A DNA stretch of 64,000 nt from Micromonospora andamanensis. Its GTDB lineage: Bacteria > Actinomycetota > Actinomycetes > Mycobacteriales > Micromonosporaceae. The position numbers were made by a program, and so were the translations under genes. The notes under the pieces are model-generated. The model was not told where the DNA came from. It saw only the letters and a program-made list of their open reading frames with translations, and ran no database searches. The stretch spans positions 310,001 through 374,000 of the forward strand of contig NZ_BOOZ01000002.1 in the NCBI RefSeq assembly GCF_016863495.1, given 5' to 3'. Shown piece by piece: positions 45,609-54,642 of this stretch; the first letter of the stretch is position 1; each line of letters starts with the position of its first letter.

Positions 45609-46838
45609 ATGGCCGCACCGGAATCGCTCTCGCTCGCCCAGGCCCGCCGCGTCGCGTTGGCCGCTCAGGGCTTCGCCGATCCGACCCCTACCGGGGCGCC
45701 CACCCGCCGGCACCTGCGTCGGGTGCTCGACCGGGTCGGGTTGATCCAGATGGATTCGGTGAACGTGCTGCAACGGGCGCACTACCTGCCGCTCTACAGC
45801 CGGCTCGGGCCCTACCCGACCACCCTGCTCGACGCCGCCGCCTACCGCCGGCCCCGCGAGCTGTTCGAATACTGGGGCCACGAGGCGTCGCTGGTGCCGG
45901 TCGCCAGGCATCCGGCGCTGCGCTGGCGGATGGCCCGGGCACACTCCGACGCCTGGGGTGGGATGCGCCGCATCGCCGCCGAGCAACCCGCCCTGGTCGC
46001 CTGGGTACGCGACGAGGTGGCCGCCCGTGGCCCGCTGACGGTGGCCGAGATCGAGCACGACGTACCCCGTCAGACCGGCAACTGGGGGTGGAACTGGTCG
46101 GCGGTGAAGCAGGCCCTGGAATACCTCTTCTGGGCTGGCGAGGTGTGTGCGGCAGAGCGCACCACCTCGTTCGCCCGCCGCTACGACCTGCCGGAACGGG
46201 TGCTGCCGGCGGAAGTGCTGGACGCGCCGACGCCTACCGACGCGGAGGCGTACCGCACCCTGGTGGGCATCGCCGCCCGGTCGCTCGGGGTGGCCGGGGA
46301 GCTGGAGCTGCGGGACTACTTCCGGCTGCCGGTGGCCGGTGCGCGGCAGGCCATTTCCGAGCTGGTCGAGGCGGGAGAGTTGCGGCCCGTCACCGTGCCG
46401 GGCTGGCGGCAGCCGGCCTGGTTGCACGCCGAGGCCCGGCTGCCCCGCTGGGTGCGCGGCAACGGCCTGGTGAGCCCCTTCGATCCGCTGGTCTGGGAGC
46501 GCACCCGCACCGAGCGGCTGTTCGGCTTCAGCTACCGCATCGAGATCTACGTGCCCGCACCGCAACGCGTGTACGGCTACTACGTGCTGCCGTTCCGTCA
46601 GGGCGAACGCTTCACCGCCCGGGTCGACCTCAAGGCGGACCGCAAGACCGGGGTGCTGCTGGTGCCGGCCGCCTGGGTGGAGCCGGGCGTCGACCCGGGA
46701 GAGACGGCGATCGCCCTCGCCGCCGAGCTGTACCGCCTGGCCGGCTGGCTCGGCCTGGACGCGGTGGCACCACCTGCCGCAGGTGACCTCGCGGCTGCGC
46801 TGGCCGCCGCGTTGGTGGGCGTGGCCGGTGTACGGTGA
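45609..46838 (+). CDS. AlkZ/YcaQ-like DNA glycosylase (winged-helix, DUF1006)
   Basis: A 409-residue protein of the HTH_42/YcaQ family, whose members unhook DNA interstrand crosslinks or remove bulky alkyl-bases (for example azinomycin resistance in Streptomyces). The catalytic QxD motif is present as QMD in GLIQMDSVNVLQRAHYLPLYSRLG. Later motifs are LFEYWGHEASLVP and SPFDPLVWERTRTERLFGFSYRIEIYVP with YYVLPFRQGERFTARVDLKADR. ATG 45609 follows TAGCCT (45596-45601) by 7 nt, so it is leaderless. It diverges from the GNAT gene. Cytosolic repair role inferred. Confidence 0.88.
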   Translation: MAAPESLSLAQARRVALAAQGFADPTPTGAPTRRHLRRVLDRVGLIQMDSVNVLQRAHYLPLYSRLGPYPTTLLDAAAYRRPRELFEYWGHEASLVPVARHPALRWRMARAHSDAWGGMRRIAAEQPALVAWVRDEVAARGPLTVAEIEHDVPRQTGNWGWNWSAVKQALEYLFWAGEVCAAERTTSFARRYDLPERVLPAEVLDAPTPTDAEAYRTLVGIAARSLGVAGELELRDYFRLPVAGARQAISELVEAGELRPVTVPGWRQPAWLHAEARLPRWVRGNGLVSPFDPLVWERTRTERLFGFSYRIEIYVPAPQRVYGYYVLPFRQGERFTARVDLKADRKTGVLLVPAAWVEPGVDPGETAIALAAELYRLAGWLGLDAVAPPAAGDLAAALAAALVGVAGVR

Positions 46839-46843
46839 GGCAC

Positions 46844-47458
46844 GTGACGAGCGTTGACCGATCGGACGCTGCCCAGCCGCATCCCGCCATGGAGTCGACA
46901 GCTCCCGGCGGCACACCGGTTCCGGCCGGCCCCCCGCACGGCGCGCCGACGGATGGGGCGGTGCCGGGCGACTGGGCGGCTGCCTACCCCGCCGGCTACC
47001 CGGTGGTCGAGTCCGACCGGCTCACCCGTTTCGTGCAGCGGGCCCACGCCCGCACGCCGCGCTGGGTGGTGCCGTTGGCCGCCGTCGGCTGTGTCGCCGC
47101 CGGCATCGGCTACACGCTGCTCAGCGACCCCACCCGGTCGGCGCCCGACGCGCTGCCGACCTGCCTGCTCAAGCTGACCACCGGGCTGGACTGCCCGGGT
47201 TGTGGCGGCACCCGCGCCCTCTGGTACGTGCTGCACGCCGACCTGCCGGCCGCCGCCCGCCACCACTTCCTCTTCGTCTTCGCGCTGCCCTTCCTGGCGT
47301 ACCTCTTCGTCGCCTGGGCGGGGCGGCAGGCGTTCGGTTGGCGGCTTCCCGAGCTGCGCATCGGCCCGAAGCTGATCGGCGGCTTCCTCGCCGCCTGGCT
47401 GGCCTTCTCGGTGGTCCGCAACCTCCCCTGGCCCCCCTTCACCGCTCTCTACGTGTAG
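46844..47458 (+). CDS. DUF2752 family membrane protein
   Basis: A 204-residue protein with a 70-residue Pro/Gly-rich cytoplasmic N-terminus and three transmembrane helices. The [27 protein letters not shown] motif, with its cysteines, defines DUF2752, whose function is unknown. GTG 46844 lies 7 nt after TACGGT (46831-46836), which itself overlaps the end of the upstream gene, so it has a leaderless promoter of its own. Confidence 0.82.
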   Translation: MTSVDRSDAAQPHPAMESTAPGGTPVPAGPPHGAPTDGAVPGDWAAAYPAGYPVVESDRLTRFVQRAHARTPRWVVPLAAVGCVAAGIGYTLLSDPTRSAPDALPTCLLKLTTGLDCPGCGGTRALWYVLHADLPAAARHHFLFVFALPFLAYLFVAWAGRQAFGWRLPELRIGPKLIGGFLAAWLAFSVVRNLPWPPFTALYV

Positions 47459-47511
47459 CGCCCGGACCGGCGTTTTCTGGTCGTCAGAGGGTGTCGGCTA
47501 CAGTCCCAGGA

Positions 47512-48264
47512 ATGCCGGAGATGGTGCAGCCCCAGGTCAAGCTGATCGCGTGGACCCAGTTCGAGTCGCCGGAGGACGTGCCCTGGTCGACCGATGCCGA
47601 CGGGGGGCAGGCGCTCGCGGAGTTCGCCGGGCGGGCCTGCTACCAGAGCTGGAAGAAGCCGAATCCGGCGACGGCCACGAATGCCGGCTACCTGGCGCAC
47701 ATCCTGGAGGTCGGCCACCTCTCGGTGCTGGAGCACGGCTCGGTGAGCTTCTACTTCACCGGCGTGTCCCGCTCGTTCACCCACGAGCTGATCCGGCACC
47801 GGCACTTCTCGTACTCGCAGCTGTCGCAGCGGTACGTGCCGGAGCGGGACGCCGCGATGGTCGAGCCGACGGTGATCGCCGAGGACCCGGAGCTGCACAA
47901 GCGGTTCGTCGAGGCCGCCGAGGCGAGCGTACGGGCCTACAACGACCTGCTGGAGGGGCTCGAACGTCGCTTCGCCGACGTGACGAACCCGACTCTGCGC
48001 CGCAAGCAGGCCCGCCAGGCGGCCAGGGCGGTGCTGCCGAACGCCACCGAGACCCGCATCGTGGTGACCGGCAACTACCGGGCCTGGCGGCACTTCATCG
48101 GCATGCGCGCCACCGAGCACGCCGACGTGGAGATCCGTGAGCTGGCGGTGGAGTGCCTCCGACAGTTGCAGCGGGTCGCCCCCAACGTCTTCGCCGACTT
48201 CACCATCTCCACGCTGCCCGACGGCACCGAGGTGGCCCAGAGCCCGCACGCCCAGGGGTCCTGA
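47512..48264 (+). CDS. thyX: FAD-dependent thymidylate synthase ThyX
   Basis: A 250-residue flavoenzyme making dTMP from dUMP with methylene-tetrahydrofolate. The ThyX signature [14 protein letters not shown] starts at Arg95; the N-terminal [24 protein letters not shown] and the C-terminal [12 protein letters not shown] contact flavin and substrate. TACAGT (47499-47504) lies 7 nt before ATG 47512, so the mRNA is leaderless. It precedes dapA, the usual order. Confidence 0.95.
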   Translation: MPEMVQPQVKLIAWTQFESPEDVPWSTDADGGQALAEFAGRACYQSWKKPNPATATNAGYLAHILEVGHLSVLEHGSVSFYFTGVSRSFTHELIRHRHFSYSQLSQRYVPERDAAMVEPTVIAEDPELHKRFVEAAEASVRAYNDLLEGLERRFADVTNPTLRRKQARQAARAVLPNATETRIVVTGNYRAWRHFIGMRATEHADVEIRELAVECLRQLQRVAPNVFADFTISTLPDGTEVAQSPHAQGS

Positions 48265-48343
48265 ACGGTCCTCGGACCGCACGCCCGGGGGTGGTGAGCC
48301 CTTCCCCGGTGGCCGGCCGTGGGCCGTCCGATAGGTTGTCACC

Positions 48344-49270
48344 ATGACGCACGACCACCTTGACGCTCCGGTCCGGACGGCCTCCCGCCCGTTCGGCCGG
48401 GTGCTCACGGCCATGGTGACCCCGTTCACCGCCGACGGGGCGCTCGACCTCGACGGCGCGGCGCGGTTGGCGGATCATCTGGTCACCGAGCAGGGCAACG
48501 ACGCGTTGGTGGTAAACGGCACCACCGGTGAGTCACCGACCACCACCGACGCGGAGAAGGAGCGCCTGATCCGGGTCGTGGTGGAGGCGGTCGGTGACCG
48601 GGCCCGGGTGGTGGCGGGGGTCGGCACCAACGACACCCGACACACCATCGAGCTGGCGACCTCGGCGGAGAAGGCCGGCGCGCACGGGCTGCTGGTGGTC
48701 ACGCCGTACTACAACAAGCCGCCGCAGGCAGGTCTGCTGCGCCACTTCACCGCGGTGGCCGACGCCACCGGGCTGCCGGTGATGCTCTACGACATCCCGC
48801 ACCGCTCCGGTGTGGCGATCGAGACCGAGACCCTGGTCCAGCTCGCCGAGCACGGCCGGATCGTCGCGGTGAAGGACGCCAAGGGCGACCTGACGGCGAC
48901 GAGCTGGGTGACCAGTCGGGCGGAGCTGGCGTACTACAGCGGCGAGGACTCGCTCACCCTGCCCGCCCTGGCCGTCGGCTGCGTCGGTGTGGTGGGCACC
49001 TCCACGCACTTCACCGGCGCCGAGACCAAGCGGATGATCGAGGCGTACGACACGGGGGACACGGCAACCGCACTGGCGCTGCACCGCCGCCTGCTGCCGC
49101 TGTTCACGGGGATCTTCCGTTCCCAGGGCGTCATCCTGGTCAAGGCGGGCCTGGCGGTGCAGGGCCTGCCGGGCGGGCCGGTCCGACCGCCGTTGGTGGA
49201 TGCCACCGACGGCGAGCTCGCCCAGCTGCGCGCCGACTGCGCGGCGGCGGGCCTGCCGCTCCCTGAATGA
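48344..49270 (+). CDS. dapA: 4-hydroxy-tetrahydrodipicolinate synthase
   Basis: A 308-residue TIM-barrel aldolase condensing pyruvate with aspartate semialdehyde, the first step of the lysine/DAP branch. The Schiff-base Lys177 lies in IVAVKDAKGDL; the GTTGES loop and the TPYYNKPPQAG segment with the catalytic Tyr are present. TAGGTT (48332-48337) ends 6 nt before ATG 48344, so translation is leaderless. The next step is catalysed by DapB, encoded 6 kb upstream. Confidence 0.96.
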   Translation: MTHDHLDAPVRTASRPFGRVLTAMVTPFTADGALDLDGAARLADHLVTEQGNDALVVNGTTGESPTTTDAEKERLIRVVVEAVGDRARVVAGVGTNDTRHTIELATSAEKAGAHGLLVVTPYYNKPPQAGLLRHFTAVADATGLPVMLYDIPHRSGVAIETETLVQLAEHGRIVAVKDAKGDLTATSWVTSRAELAYYSGEDSLTLPALAVGCVGVVGTSTHFTGAETKRMIEAYDTGDTATALALHRRLLPLFTGIFRSQGVILVKAGLAVQGLPGGPVRPPLVDATDGELAQLRADCAAAGLPLPE

Positions 49271-49322
49271 TCAAACGACACGACGGACGCCGGGTGACGG
49301 CGTCGCAGAATGAGGTGAACGC

Positions 49323-51014
49323 GTGACCGAGGCGCACAACGAGGAGGGCCAACTTCCACCGCCGCTGCCGGAGGGCGGACTGCGGATCATACCGCTCGGC
49401 GGGCTCGGCGCCATCGGCCGGAACATGACCGTCTTCGAGTACGACGGCAAGCTGCTCGTCGTCGACTGCGGTGTGCTCTTCCCGGACGTGGAACAGCCAG
49501 GTGTCGACCTGATCCTGCCGGACTTCGGGCCGATCCTCGACCGGCTCGACGACATCCAGGCGATCGTGCTCACGCACGGCCATGAGGACCACATCGGCGC
49601 GGTGCCGTACCTGCTCGCACACAAGCCCGACATCCCGCTTGTCGGCTCGCAGTTCACCCTCGCGCTGGTGGAGGCGAAGCTGGCCGAACGGCGCATCCAG
49701 CCGTACACGCTCACCGTACGGGAGGGCGGCCGGGAGCGGCTCGGTCCGTTCGAGTGTGAGTTCTTCGCCGTGAACCACTCGATCCCCGACGCGCTCGCGG
49801 TGGCCATCCGGACCCCGGCCGGGCTGGTGCTGCACACCGGCGACTTCAAGATGGACCAGCTGCCGCTGGACGGCCGGATCACCGACCTGGCCGGCTTCGC
49901 CCGGCTCGGCGCCGAGGGCGTGGACCTGCTGCTGTCGGACTCCACGAACGCGGAGATCCCGGGCTTCGTCACGCCCGAGCGGGAGATCGGCCCGGTCCTC
50001 GACGCGATCTTCGCGAAGGCCAAGGGCCGGATCATCGTCGCGTCGTTCGCCTCGCACGTGCACCGGGTGCAGCAGGTCTTCGACTCGGCGCTGGAACACG
50101 GCCGTAAGGTCGCCCTGATCGGCCGGTCGATGGTCCGCAACATGGGCATCGCGCGCGATCTGGGCCTGCTGAACATCCCGGCCGGCCTGGTCGTCGGGCT
50201 GGACGAGGCGACCTCGATGCCGCCCGAGCAGATCGTGCTGATGTCCACCGGGTCGCAGGGCGAGCCGATGAGCGCCCTGGGCCGGATGGCCAGCGGCGAC
50301 CACCGGCACATCACCATCGCACCCGGTGACACGGTGGTGCTCGCCTCGTCGCTGGTCCCGGGGAACGAAACCTCCGTCTACCGGGTGATCAACCGACTGG
50401 CCCGGGCCGGTGCGGTGGTCGTGCACAAGGACGTGGCGAAGGTGCACGTCTCCGGACACGCACCGGCCGGGGAACTGCTCTATCTGCTCAACGTGGTCCG
50501 GCCCAGCAACCTGATGCCGGTGCACGGCGAGTGGCGGCACCTGCGTGCGCACGCCCGGCTCGGCATCGAGTCCGGCGTGGCGGCCGACCGGGTGGTGCTC
50601 TGCGAGGACGGCGACGTGGTCGACCTGGTGGAAGGGCGGGCCAGCCTGGTGGGTCACGTCAAGAGCCGGTACGTCTACGTCGACGGCCTGGCTGTCGGCG
50701 ACGTCAGCGAGTCGCTGCTCACCGAGCGGCGCATCCTCGGCGACGGTGGCTTCATCGCCGCGACAGTGGTGGTGGACTCGGTCACCGGCAAGGTCGTCGC
50801 CGGCCCGACCGTCTCGGCCAAGGGCTTCTCCGAGGACCCGGGCGCGTTCAACGCGGTGGTCCCGCTGGTGACCGAGGCGCTCAACCGGGCGGCGGCGGAC
50901 GGGATCAGTGATCCGCACCAGCTCCAGCAGATCGTCCGGCGGACCGTGGGCCGCTGGGTCAACGACGCGTACCGGCGTCGCCCGATGATCGTTCCAACAG
51001 TCGTCGAGGTCTGA
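49323..51014 (+). CDS. rnj: Ribonuclease J
   Basis: A 563-residue beta-lactamase-fold RNase acting as an endonuclease and 5'-3' exonuclease. The zinc motif is His85-x-His87-x-Asp89-His90; downstream are HTGDFKMDQLPLDG and SGHAPAGELLYLLNVVRPSNLMPVHGEWRHLRAH with beta-CASP His. GTG 49323 has GAGG 7 nt upstream. It follows dapA by 52 nt and may share its transcript. A stem-loop follows the stop. Confidence 0.95.
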   Translation: MTEAHNEEGQLPPPLPEGGLRIIPLGGLGAIGRNMTVFEYDGKLLVVDCGVLFPDVEQPGVDLILPDFGPILDRLDDIQAIVLTHGHEDHIGAVPYLLAHKPDIPLVGSQFTLALVEAKLAERRIQPYTLTVREGGRERLGPFECEFFAVNHSIPDALAVAIRTPAGLVLHTGDFKMDQLPLDGRITDLAGFARLGAEGVDLLLSDSTNAEIPGFVTPEREIGPVLDAIFAKAKGRIIVASFASHVHRVQQVFDSALEHGRKVALIGRSMVRNMGIARDLGLLNIPAGLVVGLDEATSMPPEQIVLMSTGSQGEPMSALGRMASGDHRHITIAPGDTVVLASSLVPGNETSVYRVINRLARAGAVVVHKDVAKVHVSGHAPAGELLYLLNVVRPSNLMPVHGEWRHLRAHARLGIESGVAADRVVLCEDGDVVDLVEGRASLVGHVKSRYVYVDGLAVGDVSESLLTERRILGDGGFIAATVVVDSVTGKVVAGPTVSAKGFSEDPGAFNAVVPLVTEALNRAAADGISDPHQLQQIVRRTVGRWVNDAYRRRPMIVPTVVEV

Positions 51015-51039
51015 CCACCGGGAGTACCTGACCGGTTTC

Positions 51040-51074
51040 GATGGGCCACCGCACCCGCCGGGTGGTGGCCCATC
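51040..51074 (+). terminator. Terminator after rnj
   Basis: GATGGGCCACC (51040-51050) pairs with GGTGGCCCATC (51064-51074), an 11-bp stem with a 13-nt loop, 26 nt after the rnj stop. Confidence 0.6.
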
Positions 51075-51180
51075 GGCGTCAGCAAATCGATTGGTCGGCG
51101 TGCGAGTTCAACCGTTCGAGCCTTTTGCCCGTACTCCGAGCCGGCAGGCGTAACCGCGCCAGCCGGGAGGAGCATGGCGG

Positions 51181-52365
51181 ATGGACCGCAGACGATTGAC
51201 AGCCATCGGTGTCGTGGTGGCGGCCCTGGGCGCGGCGGCGGCCGTAGCCCTGCCGTCGTTCGCCGGTGACGGTGGCGCGCCGGTCGGCGCACCGACCAGC
51301 GGGGCGGTGGCGGGCGCCGACCCGGACGTGGTCGAGGCGATGCGACGGGACCTGCGGCTGAACGAGTCGCAGGTGGCCGCGCGACTGAAGACCGAACGCT
51401 GGGCCTCCGGGGTGGTCGACCAGCTCCGGGCGGACCTCGGTGCGGCCTACGGCGGAAGCTGGCTCAGCGCCGACGGCGACGAACTCAACGTCGCGGTCGC
51501 CGACGAGGGGCAGGCGCAGCGGGTGCGGGCCGCCGGGGCGGTGCCGAAGGTGGTCGAGCGCGGGGTGGGCCAGCTCGACACCCTCAAGACTCGGATGGAC
51601 CGTACCGCCGCCCGCGCCCAGCAGGTCTCCGGCTGGTACGTCGACGTCGCCTCGAACACGGTAGTGGTGCTGGCGGAGCCCGGTGCGGAAGCGGCGGGGT
51701 GGCGGTTCGTGGCCCGTGCCGGCGTGCCGCGAACCGCGGTGCGGATGGCCACTGAGGAACAGCCGCGCCTCTTCGCCGACGTACGCGGCGGCGAGCCGTT
51801 CTTCATCGGCAGCGGCCGTTGCTCGGTCGGCTTCGCGGTGACCGGTGGCTTCGTGACCGCAGGGCACTGCGGGCGGGTCGGCGACCGCACCACCGGCGCG
51901 GACCGGGCGCCGCAGGGTGTCTTCCGAGCCTCCTCGTTCCCCGGTGACGACTGGGCCTTCGTACAGGTGAACAACAACACCAGGATGCTTCCGGAGGTTA
52001 CCGACTTCCGGGGCGGGGTGGCCCGGGTGGCCGGTTCGCAGGAGGTGCCGGTCGGCTCGTCGATCTGCCGCTCCGGCTCCACCACAGGCGTCAGCTGCGG
52101 CACGGTGCAGGCCCGCAACGCCACGGTCCGTTACCCGGAAGGGCTGGTCAGTGGGCTGGTACGGACGAACGTCTGCGCCGAGCCCGGTGACTCCGGTGGC
52201 TCGTGGATCTCGGGCAACCAGGCGCAGGGCGTGACCTCCGGTGGATCCGGCGACTGCGTCCGCGGTGGGACCACGTTCTACCAGCCGGTCAACGAGATCC
52301 TCCAGCGCAACAACCTGACCCTGCTCACCACGCAGAACTTCCGCGCCCTGAGCGGCCGGCGCTGA
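51181..52365 (+). CDS. Secreted S1 family serine protease (streptogrisin/alpha-lytic-like)
   Basis: A 394-residue preproprotease. A signal peptide covers about residues 1-28 ([23 protein letters not shown]). A pro-domain of the alpha-lytic type follows to about 200 (ELNVAVADEGQAQRVRAAGA, VSGWYVDVASNTVVVLAEPGA), then a chymotrypsin-fold domain with His229 (TAGHCG), Asp257 (DDWAFV) and Ser338 (GDSGGS). Three or more cysteine pairs are likely. GGAGG lies 10 nt before ATG 51181. It would be self-processed outside the cell. It stands between core genes rnj and ftsK with its own terminator downstream. Confidence 0.9.
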   Translation: MDRRRLTAIGVVVAALGAAAAVALPSFAGDGGAPVGAPTSGAVAGADPDVVEAMRRDLRLNESQVAARLKTERWASGVVDQLRADLGAAYGGSWLSADGDELNVAVADEGQAQRVRAAGAVPKVVERGVGQLDTLKTRMDRTAARAQQVSGWYVDVASNTVVVLAEPGAEAAGWRFVARAGVPRTAVRMATEEQPRLFADVRGGEPFFIGSGRCSVGFAVTGGFVTAGHCGRVGDRTTGADRAPQGVFRASSFPGDDWAFVQVNNNTRMLPEVTDFRGGVARVAGSQEVPVGSSICRSGSTTGVSCGTVQARNATVRYPEGLVSGLVRTNVCAEPGDSGGSWISGNQAQGVTSGGSGDCVRGGTTFYQPVNEILQRNNLTLLTTQNFRALSGRR

Positions 52366-52371
52366 TCCGCC

Positions 52372-52407
52372 TTCCCGGCCGGGTCGCTGTCCGGACCCGG
52401 CCGGGAA
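52372..52407. terminator. Bidirectional terminator between protease and YbjN genes
   Basis: TTCCCGGCCGGGTC (52372-52385) pairs perfectly with GACCCGGCCGGGAA (52394-52407), a 14-bp stem with an 8-nt loop, in the 51-bp gap between two convergent genes. Confidence 0.75.
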
Positions 52408-52416
52408 CGTGTGGTG

Positions 52417-54054
52417 TCAGGGCAGGGCGGCGACCGCCTCCGCGTACCCGACGCCGGTGCGGACCGCCGCGTCGACAAGCACCGTGACCTGAGCCGGGGC
52501 CACTCCGTACGCCAGATCGGTGGTCACCTCGCCGGCCAGCACCAGCTCGCCGTCGTCCGGCTCGTGGACGTACGCCTTGGGCAGCAGCCGGTCCCGATTC
52601 CAGGCGTTGCAGAAGGCGTACGCCTCGGCACGCCGGGTCGCCGCCAGTCGACGCCCAGCCACCACCCGGGCGTGCAGGATGTCGTGGCGTTCGCCGGCCC
52701 GCCGGAACTGGATCACCGCGTCGCCCCACCGCCCGAGCACCGTGCCGGCGGCGTCGACGGTGTAGTCGTCACCCCGCTCGTCCAACGCCTTCGTGATCAT
52801 GGCCACGGTCAACGCGCCGATGTCGTCCACCGGCACCCCGGCGATCCCGCCGTCCGGCTCCGGCGGATCGCCGGGCCCGGGCTCCCCGTCCACCCCGAAC
52901 TCGTCGTCCGGCTCGCACTCCTCGTCGGCGGGCAGCGGCACCGCCGGGGCGAGCGGACGCTCGGCCAGCCAGGCGGCCATCCGGCCGGACTGGTGCCCGG
53001 TGCCGTTGCGGGCGTCGAAGCTGCCGGCCAGTGTGGTCGCGACGGCGAGCAGTTCGGCGCCGAGCTTGCCCACGGTGACCTCGGCGGCCGGTCGCCCACC
53101 GTACGCCGGCCGGCGCACCACCCGGTCGGCGACCGTCTCGCCCACCAGCGCGCAGACCAGCGCCCCCGCCGCCGCGAACTCCATCACGGACAGATCCTCG
53201 TGCGGTTGATCCAGCCGCGGCAGCTGCTCGACGACGATCTCCACGCCGCGCTCCAGGTACCCACCCAGGGCGCAGAAGCGCAGGTGGGTGGCGAGGTAAC
53301 CGAACCCGCCGGGCTCCGCCCGGTGCCGCCGGTACGCCCGTACGTGGGCGCGGCCCGCCCGCTGCGGGTGGCCCGCGCGCAGCCACGGCAGCAGCGCCGC
53401 GGCCAGGGCGGCCTCCGGCTGGGCGGTGCAGCCGGCCGGCGCGTCGAGCAGGGGGTCGAGCAGGTCGAGCGCGGCGGCCCAGTCGCCCCACCCGGCGAAC
53501 AGTTCCGCCTGCCGGACGGGCAGGCAGTCGGGGCAACCGGCGGCCGGATCGGGTGCACCGTCCCGCCACCGGGCCAACCAGCGCCGGGCGGCCGGCTCAT
53601 CGCCCACATGATCGGCGATCCGGCACCGCAGCTGCGCCACAAGCGTCGCGTTCACCTCGTCGGCGAGGCCGTCCAACACGCCGCGCGCCTGGTCCAGTCC
53701 GATGCGAGGGGTGCCGAGCAGCGCTTCGACGGCGTACCGCAGGTAGCGGCGCCGGGTGTCGTCGTCCAGGCCCGTTGTGGCCAGGCACCGCTGGACGGGC
53801 TCGAACAGCCGCCACCGCTCGCCACCGCGCAGGTGCGTCTCGACCAGTTCGGACCAGGCGTCCAGTGCGGTCCGTCGATCGCCGTCCGCCTCGGCGAGCG
53901 CGGCGACCCGGGCCAGTTCGCCGACGCGTACCTCGCCGTCGGGCATGTCCCGGGCATCGTTGAGGGCGGCGGCGGGCCGCCGGGCTGCGCGTCCCCTGTC
54001 GCCCGCTCGGCCACTGACGCGTGCCCGGGCGGGGCCCCGGTCACCGCCGGTCAC
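52417..54054 (-). CDS. Large protein with C-terminal YbjN domain
   Basis: A 545-residue protein. Residues about 35-330 are helical and repeat-like (ALAEADGDRRTALDAWSELVETHLRGG, CRIADHVGDEPAARRWLARWRDG), resembling TPR-type arrays; an acidic Pro/Gly linker lies at about 400-425; the last 130 residues are a YbjN domain (FCNAWNRDRLLPKAYVHEPDDGELVLAGEVTTDLAYGVAP). YbjN folds like type III secretion chaperones, but its role here is unknown. GTG 54054 overlaps the stop of the upstream YbjN gene (GTGA) and is preferred; ATG 53946 is an alternative. The two proteins are paralogous in their YbjN parts and probably co-translated. Confidence 0.75.
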   Translation of the reverse strand: MTGGDRGPARARVSGRAGDRGRAARRPAAALNDARDMPDGEVRVGELARVAALAEADGDRRTALDAWSELVETHLRGGERWRLFEPVQRCLATTGLDDDTRRRYLRYAVEALLGTPRIGLDQARGVLDGLADEVNATLVAQLRCRIADHVGDEPAARRWLARWRDGAPDPAAGCPDCLPVRQAELFAGWGDWAAALDLLDPLLDAPAGCTAQPEAALAAALLPWLRAGHPQRAGRAHVRAYRRHRAEPGGFGYLATHLRFCALGGYLERGVEIVVEQLPRLDQPHEDLSVMEFAAAGALVCALVGETVADRVVRRPAYGGRPAAEVTVGKLGAELLAVATTLAGSFDARNGTGHQSGRMAAWLAERPLAPAVPLPADEECEPDDEFGVDGEPGPGDPPEPDGGIAGVPVDDIGALTVAMITKALDERGDDYTVDAAGTVLGRWGDAVIQFRRAGERHDILHARVVAGRRLAATRRAEAYAFCNAWNRDRLLPKAYVHEPDDGELVLAGEVTTDLAYGVAPAQVTVLVDAAVRTGVGYAEAVAALP

Positions 54055-54530
54055 CGGCGTCCCGTCCCCGCGAGCCGACCCACCTCGTCGGCCAGCCGGC
54101 AGCCGGCCGAGATGCCCCGGTTCAGCAGCAGATCCAGCTGGTGCGGCGTGACGCCCCGTTCCAGGTCGGTGATCACCTCGCCGTAGACCCGGGCCCGGCC
54201 GGCGTCGTCGACGTGCACGAACGCCTTCGGCCAGAACCGGTCGCGGTTCCACGTGTTGCAGAAGTCGTGCAGCCGCGGCACGTCCTCGACAGTGAAGGCG
54301 TGGGTGGCGACGGTGCGCACCTGGAGCAGTTCCCCGGCGTCACCGGCGCGGAGGAACCAGATGTGTCCCTGTGCCCACCTGCCCACCAGCGCGCCGTCGC
54401 CGTCACCGGCCACCGCGCAACCGCGGTGGGCCAGCACGGCGGCGAGGAGATCACCTGTCAACGGCCGCAGCGTCGACGGATGACCCGCCAACGGGTCGCC
54501 GGTACGGTCCTCGAACTCCGGCGACCCCAT
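54051..54530 (-). CDS. YbjN domain-containing protein
   Basis: A 159-residue protein, nearly all YbjN domain. DFCNTWNRDRFWPKAFVHVDDAGRARVYGEVITDLERGVTP aligns clearly with the end of the following, larger protein. ATG 54530 has GGGAG 6 nt upstream. It heads a two-gene unit divergent from ftsK, with 112 bp between. Function unknown; the family has been tied to stress and chaperone-like roles. Confidence 0.8.
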   Translation of the reverse strand: MGSPEFEDRTGDPLAGHPSTLRPLTGDLLAAVLAHRGCAVAGDGDGALVGRWAQGHIWFLRAGDAGELLQVRTVATHAFTVEDVPRLHDFCNTWNRDRFWPKAFVHVDDAGRARVYGEVITDLERGVTPHQLDLLLNRGISAGCRLADEVGRLAGTGRR

Positions 54531-54642
54531 CGGACACTCCCTCGCGAGGCGAATATCACGGCAGGCGGCGGGGACCGCGCTGCGACACGCGGAGCGACCA
54601 GGATGACCGGCCAATCACCCGGCCCGCCGTTACGGTGATGCT

